Shown here piece by piece: positions 22,187-32,149 of a DNA stretch of 64,000 nucleotides. The number at the start of each line of letters is the position of its first letter. The stretch's first letter is position 1. The notes beneath the pieces are model-generated. The model had not been told where the DNA came from, searched no databases, and saw nothing but the letters and a program-made list of their open reading frames with translations. The DNA lies in contig NC_084793.1 in the NCBI RefSeq assembly GCF_963169125.1, forward strand, positions 140,594,297 through 140,658,296. The letters are read 5' to 3'. The stretch is from Humulus lupulus (Eukaryota; Streptophyta; Magnoliopsida; Rosales; Cannabaceae). The position numbers and the translations under genes are program-made.

Positions 22187-25100
22187 TGAATAGAAATGGA
22201 TAACAAAGGAGATTTGTTATCATTTTTTAAATCTTATGCAATATTATAATATCTTATGCTATTTTATGATGCTTTATTTGATAATGTTATTTATAAACAA
22301 ATTAATTTTTTTTCCTAAACTAATTTATTATTTATTAAAATTTTATTAAATATTATATCTAACTTTTATTATTTAATTAATTAAATAATTATAAATTAAT
22401 TAAAAAATAAATTATTATTTATATAATTATTTATTCTTAATTTTTTAAACTTTTATTAAATATAATTATCAATTTCTATATTCATGTAATTTATAAATTA
22501 TTATTTGTTCATAATTTTTTAATTTGTAATAATAATAATAATAATTTTATAAATTAATTATTATTTGACTTTAAGACTAATTTATATTTTTAAATAATTA
22601 GATAAATTTTATTAATAATATTTTAAACTTATCATTTCTGTGCCGATATCCATGTAATTGATTGTTGTAGTCAACGACCATCAATCACAAACATACCGAG
22701 ACTAAGAAAATAAATTAACTACTAATTAATTTTTTTGTTCTATTTTTACAAATTATAATAATAATAATAACATATGTTCAAGCAAAAAAGAGAAAAAATA
22801 ACAAAATAACATGATAATATGCACTTACTGTTATTTTTTTTTTCTATACTCACTTTTTTTATTAAATAAACTATCTTAAATTTGTTTCAAAAAGTTTCAC
22901 AATCTAAACAAAATTAGTTTCCCTATTAAAAATATCAAGTTGCGATGAAAGTTAGTTAGTAGTATAAAAGCTTTCACTTATTTGACTAAATACTTTTTTT
23001 TTTTACAAAAATTAATAAGTAGTTCAAAAAATTTGGTGTGGCGCCGCTAATAATGGCAATGGAGAAATACAGACGTGATATAATTAGTTTGTTTCAATTT
23101 TAATTTAAAAAATAATTACAAATTTTTTTAAAATAAAAAATAATTCAAAATTTATTACTAAAATTAAAAAATGATTCAAACATTAAAAAAATATTTTAAA
23201 ATTTAAATTAATTTTAATTGAATTTGTATATTTTTCTAGCACTTAGTTTAATTAATATTATATAATTAAGAAAATGGTGATAAAGAAAATATGGGTGCTA
23301 ATAATCTGATTGATCAAGTTTAAATCCTCTTTATTCAATATTAACAAAAACACTATATTTTACTTAATACTAAATCATCTATTATTATATTTTATAAATT
23401 AATTTAAATTATCACTTAAATTTTGTTTTTAACCAAAACAGTCCTATAATTATTTACATACCAAGATTAAAAAATAAAGTAAGAACAAACATATATCTTA
23501 ACAATAGATGTCAAGATTTACATACCAAGGATACTAACTGAAGGACTCAAAACTCAAATATTATACACTAAACAAATACAAAATAAATTATTCAAAAAAT
23601 ACAAAAGATATTAATTACAAAAAATATATCCACACCTGTTGAGGGTGTGCCAAGGTCGTGTGTGTGTCGGGGTCGTGGGTGTGTCGATGTCCTGATAAAA
23701 AAAAATTAAGACCAAAAGATACACGAAAAAAATTCAAACCAAAATAATATAAAACTAAGTATAAAAAAATGCAATATGTTGGTTAGGCATTACATTGCAA
23801 ATAAGTATAAAATACACCATTATTCACCATTGAAGATGATTAAAGCAGAGAGCACAAATATATTAAATAAAAACTCGACATGAATAGAAATTGATAACAA
23901 AGGAGATTTGTTATCATTTTTGAAATCTTATGCAATATTATAATATCTTATGCTATTTTATGATGTTTTATTAGATAATATTATTCAATAAACCAATTAA
24001 ATTAAATTATTTATTTAGATAATATTATATCAAACTTTTATTATTTAATTCATTAAATTATTAAAAATTAATCAAAAATTAAATTATTATTTATACAATT
24101 ATTTATTCTTAATTTTTTATACTTTTATTAAATATTATTATCAATTTCTATATTCATGTAATTTATAACTATTTAATATTAGATAATATTATTCAATAAA
24201 CAAATTAAATTATATAATTTAATTAGATCATATTATATCAAACTTTTATTATTTAATTAATTAAATTAATAAAAAAATAATTAAAAATAAATTATTATTT
24301 ATTCTTAATTTTTTATACTTTTATTAAATATTATTATCAATTTCTATATTCATGTAATTTATATTAAACAATATTATTCAATAAACAAATTAAATTAAAT
24401 TATTTATTTAGATAATATTATATCAAAATTTTATTATTTAATTCATTAAATTATTAAAAATTAATCAAAAACTAAGTTATTATTTATATAATTTTTTAAT
24501 CATAATTTTTTATACTTTTATTAAATATAATTATCAATTTCTATATTCATGTAATTTATAACTATTTAATATTGGATAATGTTATTCAATAAACAAATTA
24601 AATTATATAATTTAATTAGATATTATTTAATTAATTAAATTAATAAAAAATTATTATAAATAAATTATTATTTATTCATAATTTTTAAAAATTTTATTAA
24701 ATATAATTATCAATTTTTATATTCATGTAATTTATATTAAACAATATTATTCAATAAACAAATCAAATTAAATTATTTAATTAAATAATAATATATCAAA
24801 CTTTTATAATTTAATAAATTAAATTATTAAAAATTAATCAAAAATTAAATTATTATTTATTCTTAATTTTTTATACTTTTATTAAATATTATTATCAATT
24901 TCTATATTCATGTAATTTATATTAAACAATATTATTCAATAAACAAATTAAATTAAATTATTTATTTAGATAATATTATATCAAACTTTTATTATTTAAT
25001 TCATTAAATTATTAAAAATTAATTTATTATTTATATAATTATTTATTCTTAATTTTTTATACTTTTATGAAATATAATTATCAATTTCTATATTTATTCT

Positions 25101-25780
25101 TAATTTTTTATACTTTTATGAAATATAATTAATATTTCCACAATACAATATTTAAAACCTTATACACAAAATTTACAGATAATAATCTAATACACATAAA
25201 GTCTAAAATAGAAGAAACAAATAACTTTCATCTATATTCTTCATTTTTCTCTTTTTCAATTTCTTGGTCTTCAATGAAACCTTCCATGTCATGTATGGAT
25301 GCAAAATAAAAAAAATCACAAACTTAAACAAATTAAGCATAAAATCAAGTGACAAACTTAAAAAACTAATTGCTAAATTTTTAAATAATTTGACACAGTT
25401 ACATAGTTAAAAAATTATTTACAATCACAAAATAAAATTAATTCATAAAAAATCATTACATTATATTTTCTGTATAAAACAAGTTCAATACAGAGACTCG
25501 GAAAAATTGCTACAAAAAATGCCCCAACCCCGAACCCGCTGGACCACACAACCCCAACCGCGAACCCTACCAACCTCATCACTCAGCCACAACCCCAACC
25601 TTGAAACCTCCTGACATCACAACCCCAAACCCATGCCCCCGGTCCACCCACAATCTCAATCCCCCCGACCTTAAACAACACACACACACAGATACCCTTT
25701 TGTTATTTTTTATTATTTAATTAATTAAATTAGTAAAAAATAATTAAAAATAAATTATTATTTATTCATAATTATTTAAT
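22187..25780. repeat. AT-rich region with duplicated and tandem repeats upstream of TNP2
   Basis: A block at 22187-22500 (TGGATAACAAAGGAGATTTG, then ATCTTATGCAATATTATAAT) recurs at about 23883-24175. From about 24000 to 25130 a degenerate 176-197-bp unit repeats at least five times, with the anchor ATTCATGTAATTTATA near 24152, 24348, 24545, 24721 and 24906. Positions 25520-25690 form a C-rich patch of ACCCCAACC-like words. No coding region is supported here. Confidence 0.75.
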
Positions 25781-26724
25781 TTGTAATGTGAAAAATTAAA
25801 CAAAACAGGCCTGGAAGGAACAACCCTAGACGTAATGTGAAAAATGACGATGACATAAACCCAGAATAAAGAGAGAACATACTGTATGTGGAAGTATCAA
25901 TCTGCTCTGGAAGCTCCTTTATATCCACCTCAAACCTCTCCTGAACCTGCATTTCATATACCAAAATTTCTTTAATGACCAATAGCAGTACGAAATAGAA
26001 AGTAAAAGAGAGATGGCGTAAGAAAAATATACCTTAGAAACACCTTGGGTTGCTTAAGAAATGCCTTCAACGAAATGGAGTTTAAGAGGCGGAATAGGTT
26101 GTTTAAGAAACGCCTTGGGTCTGCAACGAAATAGATTATTATTTGAACAAGGAATATGAACGTAAAAAGTAGGCAAATATCAACACATTTTCCATGGCAA
26201 AAGCAATAATTATTAATAATATCAATCAATATTAGCATTTTTTTACAAATAATAATAATAATAAAAGAATCTGTTCAAATAATAATCTCAGTCACCTTAA
26301 ATAGTCTCAGAGATTTAAAATCTAAATTAACAAATTAATCTGAGAATTAGAATATGAAAATGGAGTTTTGCTTGCTTACCTTTGTAGAAAGCAGCTAAAC
26401 CAGAGAGAATCAGATTGTAGTGCGAGCAGAGAGCCCTGAACCTGGACATATTTGACAGAGAAAGCAAGACCAGAGACAATGAGACTAAGAATCATTAAGA
26501 GAAGATGTAAGACTCAGAATCATATTGAAGAACTCAACGAAGAAGAAAATGGTTTAAGTTTTCTCAAGAAACAAGGAAGAATCATTACTTGTCTCAGATG
26601 TTTTTCTCTCCAACTGTGAAGAAATGTTGGAGATGAAGAAGAGAGAACGGATGAAGAAGGGATGCGAGAGGCGAGGAAGAAGAAGGGATGCATGGAAAAT
26701 TTAAACTGCTCAAGAGCATTAGCA
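25781..26724. other. CACTA left-over sequence between repeats and right end
   Basis: No gene is recognised. The part 26380-26700 is purine-rich (GAAGAAG words) and lies where a leader exon of the minus-strand transposase transcript would be expected. Two short minus frames (25776-25982 and 25972-26238) have no recognisable similarity. Confidence 0.4.
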
Positions 26725-27157
26725 ACAGGGCCCGCCGCTATTATTAATCCCCGCGGCTAATATTATTATTAGCGGCGGGTAGTCCGCGGCTAATAAAAGT
26801 AATTACCCGCTGCTAATATTATTAGCGGCGAGCCGTCCGCAGCTAATAATAGTAAATACCCGCCGCTAATAATATTAGCGGCGGGTAGTCCGCGGCTAAT
26901 AATAGTAATTACTCGCCGCTAATAATAATTGAAAATTTCCCGGGCTTTTTTATTATGGATATTGGTGGCGGACTGTATGCCACTAATAATCGTATATCTG
27001 CCGCTAATAAATATAAATATAGATATTTTATATTTTACGATACTCAAATATTATTAGCGGCGGAATCTCCTAGTCCGCCGCTAATAATCTCTATAATGGC
27101 GGCGGACTGAGCCCGCCGCTAATGACCTCGCCGCAACTACCTGCATTTGTTGTAGTG
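26725..27157. repeat. right subterminal repeats (TTAGCGGCGG type)
   Basis: About a dozen copies of TTAGCGGCGG, CCGCCGCTAA and a CCGCGGCTAAT variant occur in both orientations up to the terminal TTGTAGTG. The minus-strand promoter for the transposase genes would lie within or just inside this array. Confidence 0.88.
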
Positions 27158-27307
27158 GAATTTTCTGCAAATTTGCTGGATGCTCTAAACAACTACGATA
27201 TACACGGTCATAAAAAAAATTGTACCAAAAACTGTTCACGAATCGAGAATACTGAAGAGCCTTATTGGTAGGGCTTAAAGTGAAGTGAAGCCCCTGTATG
27301 AGAATTG
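27158..27307. mobile_element. right part of the foldback MITE
   Basis: After the GAA target duplication this arm reads, on the other strand, from CAATTCTCATACAGGGGC through GATTCGTGAACAG to GCAAATTTGCAGAAAATTC. It mirrors 15592-15730 with scattered mismatches. It ends the palindrome interrupted by the 11.3-kb CACTA element. Confidence 0.75.
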
Positions 27308-27965
27308 ATATATATATCTTATATACATGCTTTACAATTTTTCATTTATACCATATATAACTTTTTTTTCAAGTAGTATTAGTTTAAAAATGTGTTCATC
27401 ACCTTTAATGATATATATTTATTTATTGATAATTTTTTGTCTTTTGTACAAAATTTCCCCCTTCATTTTGAATTTATCATTTAATTTATTTAAAATTTAA
27501 TTCTTGAATTAATTATATTGAAAGTGAACCCAATTAAAAAGAAAATATCATGTCTATTCTTTCTGTTTTTTCTTTCATTATCCCATTAAAATTATTATTG
27601 TATAAATATAAGAAATTTATAGTGTAATAATAATTTTCATAAATTATTATTTAAACTCTCCATATCTATATTATTTTGTTTTTTTTAATTAACTTTTCAA
27701 ATTAGTGTTAATTTATAACAAAAAATAATTCTATCATATATTAAGGTGAACAATTAGCACATGAAGAATGGCTAATCTATTGATATAGATTATATTTTAA
27801 ATTCTGAAAAGATTTATTTATTTAAAAAAATTCTAGATAAATGTTTATTTATTTATAAATATAGCTTAATAAAGATAACAATAATATTTTAATATTTTTT
27901 AATCATGGAGTAACTAGTCTCCTTATAAAAATAAAAATTATATTAAATGGTTCAATTAAAGTACT
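27308..27965. other. AT-rich spacer
   Basis: No open frame, repeat boundary or element terminus is recognised. The sequence is mostly A/T with homopolymer runs. Confidence 0.5.
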
Positions 27966-29004
27966 ACTAAATTTGCTTATCATTTAGCTATGTCTTCAGT
28001 TTTTCCTCCTCTTAATTCCCAACCTTTGAAAAGGTGGTGGCCTTATCTTTGGCATTCTAGAATTCTACTTAAAGTTAAGCATTTATTTGGAGAACTTATC
28101 ATCATCGGATGCATTCAACCTCGAATCGTTTTCATAAGAAAGTTTTACATGATCTTTCATGTTTGTTTTGTGATGCTAATTATGAAACGATTTCTCATGC
28201 CTTACTGTATTGTTCCATGGCTCTAAAGGTATGGAAAAACTCTGATCTGGAAAATTTTTTTATGGCACACCAGCACTTGGATGTTTCAAACATCATTATG
28301 TGTGCTTTTGAACTTGTAAATAAATCTGATTTTGAATTTTTTTTCATGTCTAATATCGGCAATTTGGAACAATAAAATCTCAGTTTTTTTTTTCAGGAAA
28401 CATTTTATTCCTCCAAAAGAAGTGGCTTGTTAGGTTCATTCTTTCTTGCAAAATTATCAACTAGCTCAGCAGGTTCAAGTTGTCAATAGGGTATCTAAAG
28501 TTCTGTGATCAACTATTCAATAGAATCATCCTTTAGCTGGACATCTCAAGGTTAATATTGATGTAACTCGTTTAACTAAAGACAACAAAATTTGTCTTGG
28601 AGCCGTAGTTGGGAATGAGAAAGAGTGTAGTGGCTGGTTTTGTTATTTCTAAGCAAGGAAATTTTCCTTCATCAGTAATGGAAGCTCAAGCATTATTATG
28701 TACTGCGAGATGGTGTTCTACATTCATTTCCAATTTTATTGAGATTGATTCTAAGTTTGTGGTTCATAGAGTTTTACATCCTAATGAGAACATATCTTCT
28801 TTATCAAATCTAGTTAAGGATGTTAGAACTTCATTATCTTCCTTTTCCCTAATATTAATGTCTTATGTTCCTAAAGAAGCCAATATGTTAGCTCGTACAA
28901 TTGCTAGAAAGACTTTAGGACTGGATAGTGAGGTAGTTTGGAATGGTTCTATTCCAAGCTTTTTATTGTGTAAAATTTCACAACAAGAAATAAGAGTTTT
29001 ATGA
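27966..29004 (+). pseudogene. LINE (L1-type) ORF2 3' end: zinc-knuckle region and RNase H-like domain
   Basis: The first part, in two frames, gives the plant LINE pattern after reverse transcriptase: a K-F-A-Y-H-L start, W...LKVKHL, then C-L-F-C-D...E-T-I-S-H-A-L-L-Y-C...VWKN, the zf-RVT zinc-binding domain (from about 28109 in the second frame). The second part (28609-29004) matches the RNase H-like RVT_3 domain with VVAGFVISKQGNFP, MEAQALLCTARWC, EIDSKFVVH, SYVPKEANMLA and the usual end after WNGSIPSFLL. The frame changes and interruptions between the parts show decay. The reverse transcriptase and endonuclease portions are absent, as in the common 5'-truncated copies. Confidence 0.75.
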
Positions 29005-29012
29005 CTTTATTT

Positions 29013-29265
29013 GGGAGACATTAGAAGTCTACAATGTCTCCCAACTGGGGAGACGTTGTTGCTAGGGTCATTGTAGGTATATATCCCACGTCTCTCATTG
29101 GGAGACGTGCCTCACTTCCCACGTCTCCCATTGGGAGAGGTGAGTCACTTCCCACGTCTCACAGTGGAAGAGGTTGAAAGTCAATGTTTGACTTTCAACC
29201 TCTCCCACTGGGAGACGTGGGAAGTCTCCCACCTCTCCCAGTGGGAGACATTGAAAGTCTCTCAC
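29013..29265. repeat. left array of the CGTCTCCCA / TGGGAGACG palindrome
   Basis: Six or so copies occur, several imperfect (CGTCTCTCATTGGGAGACG, CCTCTCCCACTGGGAGACG). They are spaced irregularly by words such as CACTTCCCA and a TGAAAGTCAATGTTTGACTTTCA hairpin. It is more diverged than the right array. Confidence 0.8.
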
Positions 29266-30789
29266 ATTTAAAAAAAATAAATTAAATAAATTTATAATTA
29301 ATATTATTTTAATTTGATTTAATAATTAATTAAATTGAAATTATTTTAATTTAAATTGAAATGATTTTAATCTAAATTTAAATTGATTTAATAATCAATT
29401 AAATTGAAAGAAAAAAATATATTTGTTAGACATATACAATAAATATAATATTTGTTACACCTAACCATCTGCATGTGAATAACAAAACAAACAATTCAAG
29501 CAACATACAATAAGTTTCTTCCTTATAGGATGTCTATATTAAACTAATTATTTATATTATCCTTGATAAAATCGGGCAGCATTTCCCCTATAATAGTAAC
29601 CTAACCATCTGCATGTGAATAGCAAAACAAACAATTCAAACAGCATACAATAAGTTTCTTTCTTATAGCTCCGCAGCACACAATTTTAATCTCAGGACCT
29701 ACTTCACTAAAACACACAAGTTCTCAACTTTCCGTTATCATTGCAGCACACAATTTTAATCTCAGAACCTACTTTACTATGGATGAATATTTAAGATATT
29801 CAAACTCCTCTAACATTTGTTTAATAATATTAAAAGTAGAAGCAAGAGAATATATATGTACCTCTTGCAATTAATAATAAAAAAACTAGCAAAATTACTT
29901 CACTTAGTAATCAAATTCGCTATTAAATCCACAAACCAATAAAATAAAATTAATAAATAAAATATCACTAAATATCTAGCAATATATAACATATTATTGT
30001 AATATTAGAAACTTAATTACCTCAAATGTGTGATTGATATAGGAATTTTGATGCAAAATACTCTCTAAAATCTCACCACCAAAATCACAACCTATGAAAT
30101 TAAATTAATTAATATGTTAAACATTACTAAACAAATATCACTAAATATCTAATAATAGTAAATGATATTGGTAAACAAATAAAAAAAAACCCCAATGCGC
30201 CACTAATTATAACCTAAACAAAAAATCAATAAAAAATCTCATAACCTAAAAAGTTAATAATCAACAAAAACATAAAAAATTTCATATATTTATATTTTAT
30301 AAATTATTTAATAAATTTATTTTAACATAACTATATATATATATAAAAAAAAATAGTTACAATTTACAAAAACAAAGTTTAAATATATATAAACAATATA
30401 TCTAAATTTCGAAATAAAAAATGATAAAAATTAAAAAAAATCATGAACATATATACTCTAATGAAATCTATACAATGTGATAGGTTAAATTAAAAAAAAA
30501 AACTAAAATGACATAAATATAAAAAAAACTTCCATTAAAAACTAATCCTACAATGTATATAAAATAATGCATAAAAATAAAAAATTAACACAAAATCATG
30601 TATATTACTCATCCTAATACTAAACCTATGATTTTTTTACCAAATAATTAACTAAAAAGCAAGAAAATTAAAAAAACTTACCTTTAAAACCATAAAAACG
30701 CAGCCCCTTTCTCGTGTTTTTTGCTCTCGGTTTGTAGTCTCTGGTTCGAATGAGAGGAAGAAGAAGCATATTGGTGTTTAAATTGACAG

Positions 30790-31130
30790 GGGGACATCCA
30801 ACGTCTCCCATTGGGAGACATGGGACACGTGGCACGTCTCCCAGTGGGAGACGTTGGATGTACCCCAGTATACATCCAACATCTCCCACTGGGAGACGTG
30901 GGACACGTGGCACGTCTCCCAATGGGAGACGTTGGATGTACCCCAGTATACATCCAACGTCTCCCACTGGGAGACGTGCCACGTGTCCCACGTCTCCCAG
31001 TGGGAGACGTTGGATGTATACTGGGGTACATCCAATGTCTCCCATTGGGAGACGTGGGACACGTGGCACGTCTCCCAGTGGGAGACGTTGGATGTACCCC
31101 CGTATACATCCAATGTCTCCCACGTTGAAT
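30790..31130. repeat. right array: 78-bp dimers of a 19-bp palindrome
   Basis: Near-perfect palindromes CGTCTCCCANTGGGAGACG begin at about 30799, 30834, 30880, 30911, 30957, 30990, 31036 and 31068, alternately 46 and 32 bp apart, so the true period is about 78 bp. The long spacer is itself a hairpin (TTGGATGTACCCCAGTATACATCCAA) and the short spacer contains GGGACACGTGGCA. Since 78 is a multiple of three, overlapping frames stay open on both strands. These are not genes. Confidence 0.9.
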
Positions 31131-31355
31131 GTACCCATGACCACTTCCCCAGCCTATTTCCAACGTCTTCCACCATTTTTAATGTCTTCCAATTGTAGCC
31201 ATTAATATAAACTTTCAATGTCTTACACCATTAGACATTTAAAACCCCTGATTAGTTTTAATGTCTTACACCAATGGTGTAAGACATTGTAGGGAGTCAT
31301 TGTATGTCAAATTTGTTGTAGTATTTTGTTTCTTTAACATCTTGGTGCATACAGA

Positions 31356-31835
31356 TGTAAGATCAATTTAATTGTTGATTTCATAACAATCCTAATGTGC
31401 ATAATAGACTGAAAAATGATTGTCACAAAAATAAAGAGATCAATAGAGTATACCTCCAGCCATTGATTTTGATAACCTCGATCTAATAGCTTTAGATCTG
31501 CAAAAAGAAAAGAAAAGAGTATTAGTTAGGGTAAATGACTTTCAAGCTCTCTCTAACTCTTTAGATGGAATGTGAGAAATGAACATTGAGCTTGGGGACC
31601 AGAATCCTATATTTATATAGGTGAGACCTTCCATCATGGTTTGTGCCACAATTGATGTCAGAATGTATGACAATCAATATGATATAAAATATTGGGTAAC
31701 TCAATATTGAGTAATTACCCTAAATACTGACCATATTGTAATATCTGTTAATTAATCATACTATTGACTTTAATCATTACTAATTAGAATTATGATTTTT
31801 GGTAACTCTAATTCGTTTAATAAAATATTCTAACA
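31356..31835 (-). repeat. 3' LTR of the old copia element, 480 bp
   Basis: On minus it runs from TGTTAGAATATTTTATT to GATCTTACA. The block AGTATACCTCCAGCCATTG and its neighbours recur at 49980-50010. The adjacent plus sequence TTCTCCTACTT (31836-31846) is the polypurine tract on minus (AAGTAGGAGAA). Confidence 0.82.
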
Positions 31836-32149
31836 TTCTCCTACTTGGTCTACATTTAAACTAAAGTATCACTTAAGCCCGATGATTATCCTTGTAAGGT
31901 AACAAACACATGAATCATAGTGGTAGGTCCTCTTTTATGACGAATATTATCTTCCATGTATTACAATGTATTTATTACTCAACAATAAACTTTATGTGGC
32001 GATGTTACTTAATGAATAAACCCCATGTTTATTCAGGTCCAATGACTTGAAATTTTCTCAGATGAAATTAAAGTGCACATAAATTTGAAAAAAATATCTA
32101 AATAAGAGTTTCATTAATAACTTTTAATGAAAAGTTGCATAAGGGAAGC

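Larger units (their letters stand above)
15859..27157 (-). mobile_element. CACTA (En/Spm) transposon with TNPA-like and TNP2 genes, 11.3 kb
   Basis: The ends are CACTACAAGAAAT at left and ATTTGTTGTAGTG at right, flanked by a 3-bp target duplication GAA (15856-15858 and 27158-27160). Both ends carry dense copies of TTAGCGGCGG / CCGCCGCTAA. Two genes lie on minus in the superfamily's usual arrangement: a TNP2-type transposase (22152-18738) and a Transposase_24/TNPA-like gene (18306-16349). The first is broken, the second is fully open. The element landed near the middle of a foldback MITE. About 5 kb upstream of TNP2 (22153-26720) is AT-rich and repetitive. Mobility today would need TNP2 supplied by another copy. 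Confidence 0.95.
29013..31323. mobile_element. CACTA-like non-autonomous element with palindromic subterminal repeats
   Basis: The right end reads ATTTGTTGTAGTA, identical to the right ends of the two confirmed CACTA elements except for the last base. Arrays of CGTCTCCCA / TGGGAGACG lie at both ends (29013-29265 and 30790-31130) around an AT-rich, noncoding middle (29270-30780). No clear left terminus or 3-bp duplication was found, so the left end is probably truncated against the LINE fragment. Short inverted words (GGGAGTCATTGTA at right, GGGTCATTGTAGG at left) support the pairing of the two ends. The superfamily call rests on the terminal bases and the subterminal-repeat architecture. Confidence 0.55.

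Noticed and set aside
27961..27978. TACTACTAAATTTG as a possible left terminus of the third CACTA-like element
   Set aside because: It resembles CACTACAACAAATTTG only loosely and overlaps the LINE coding remnant. The subterminal repeats begin 1 kb away.
30790..31130. Regularly spaced palindromic repeats that look like a CRISPR array
   Set aside because: The spacers are themselves repeated and self-complementary, the same motif occurs at the other end of the element, no cas gene is present and the DNA is of plant origin.
30668..31218. Six overlapping open frames of 105-159 codons on both strands
   Set aside because: They all run through the 78-bp palindromic dimers, whose length is a multiple of three. 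The openness is a property of the repeat, not of a gene.
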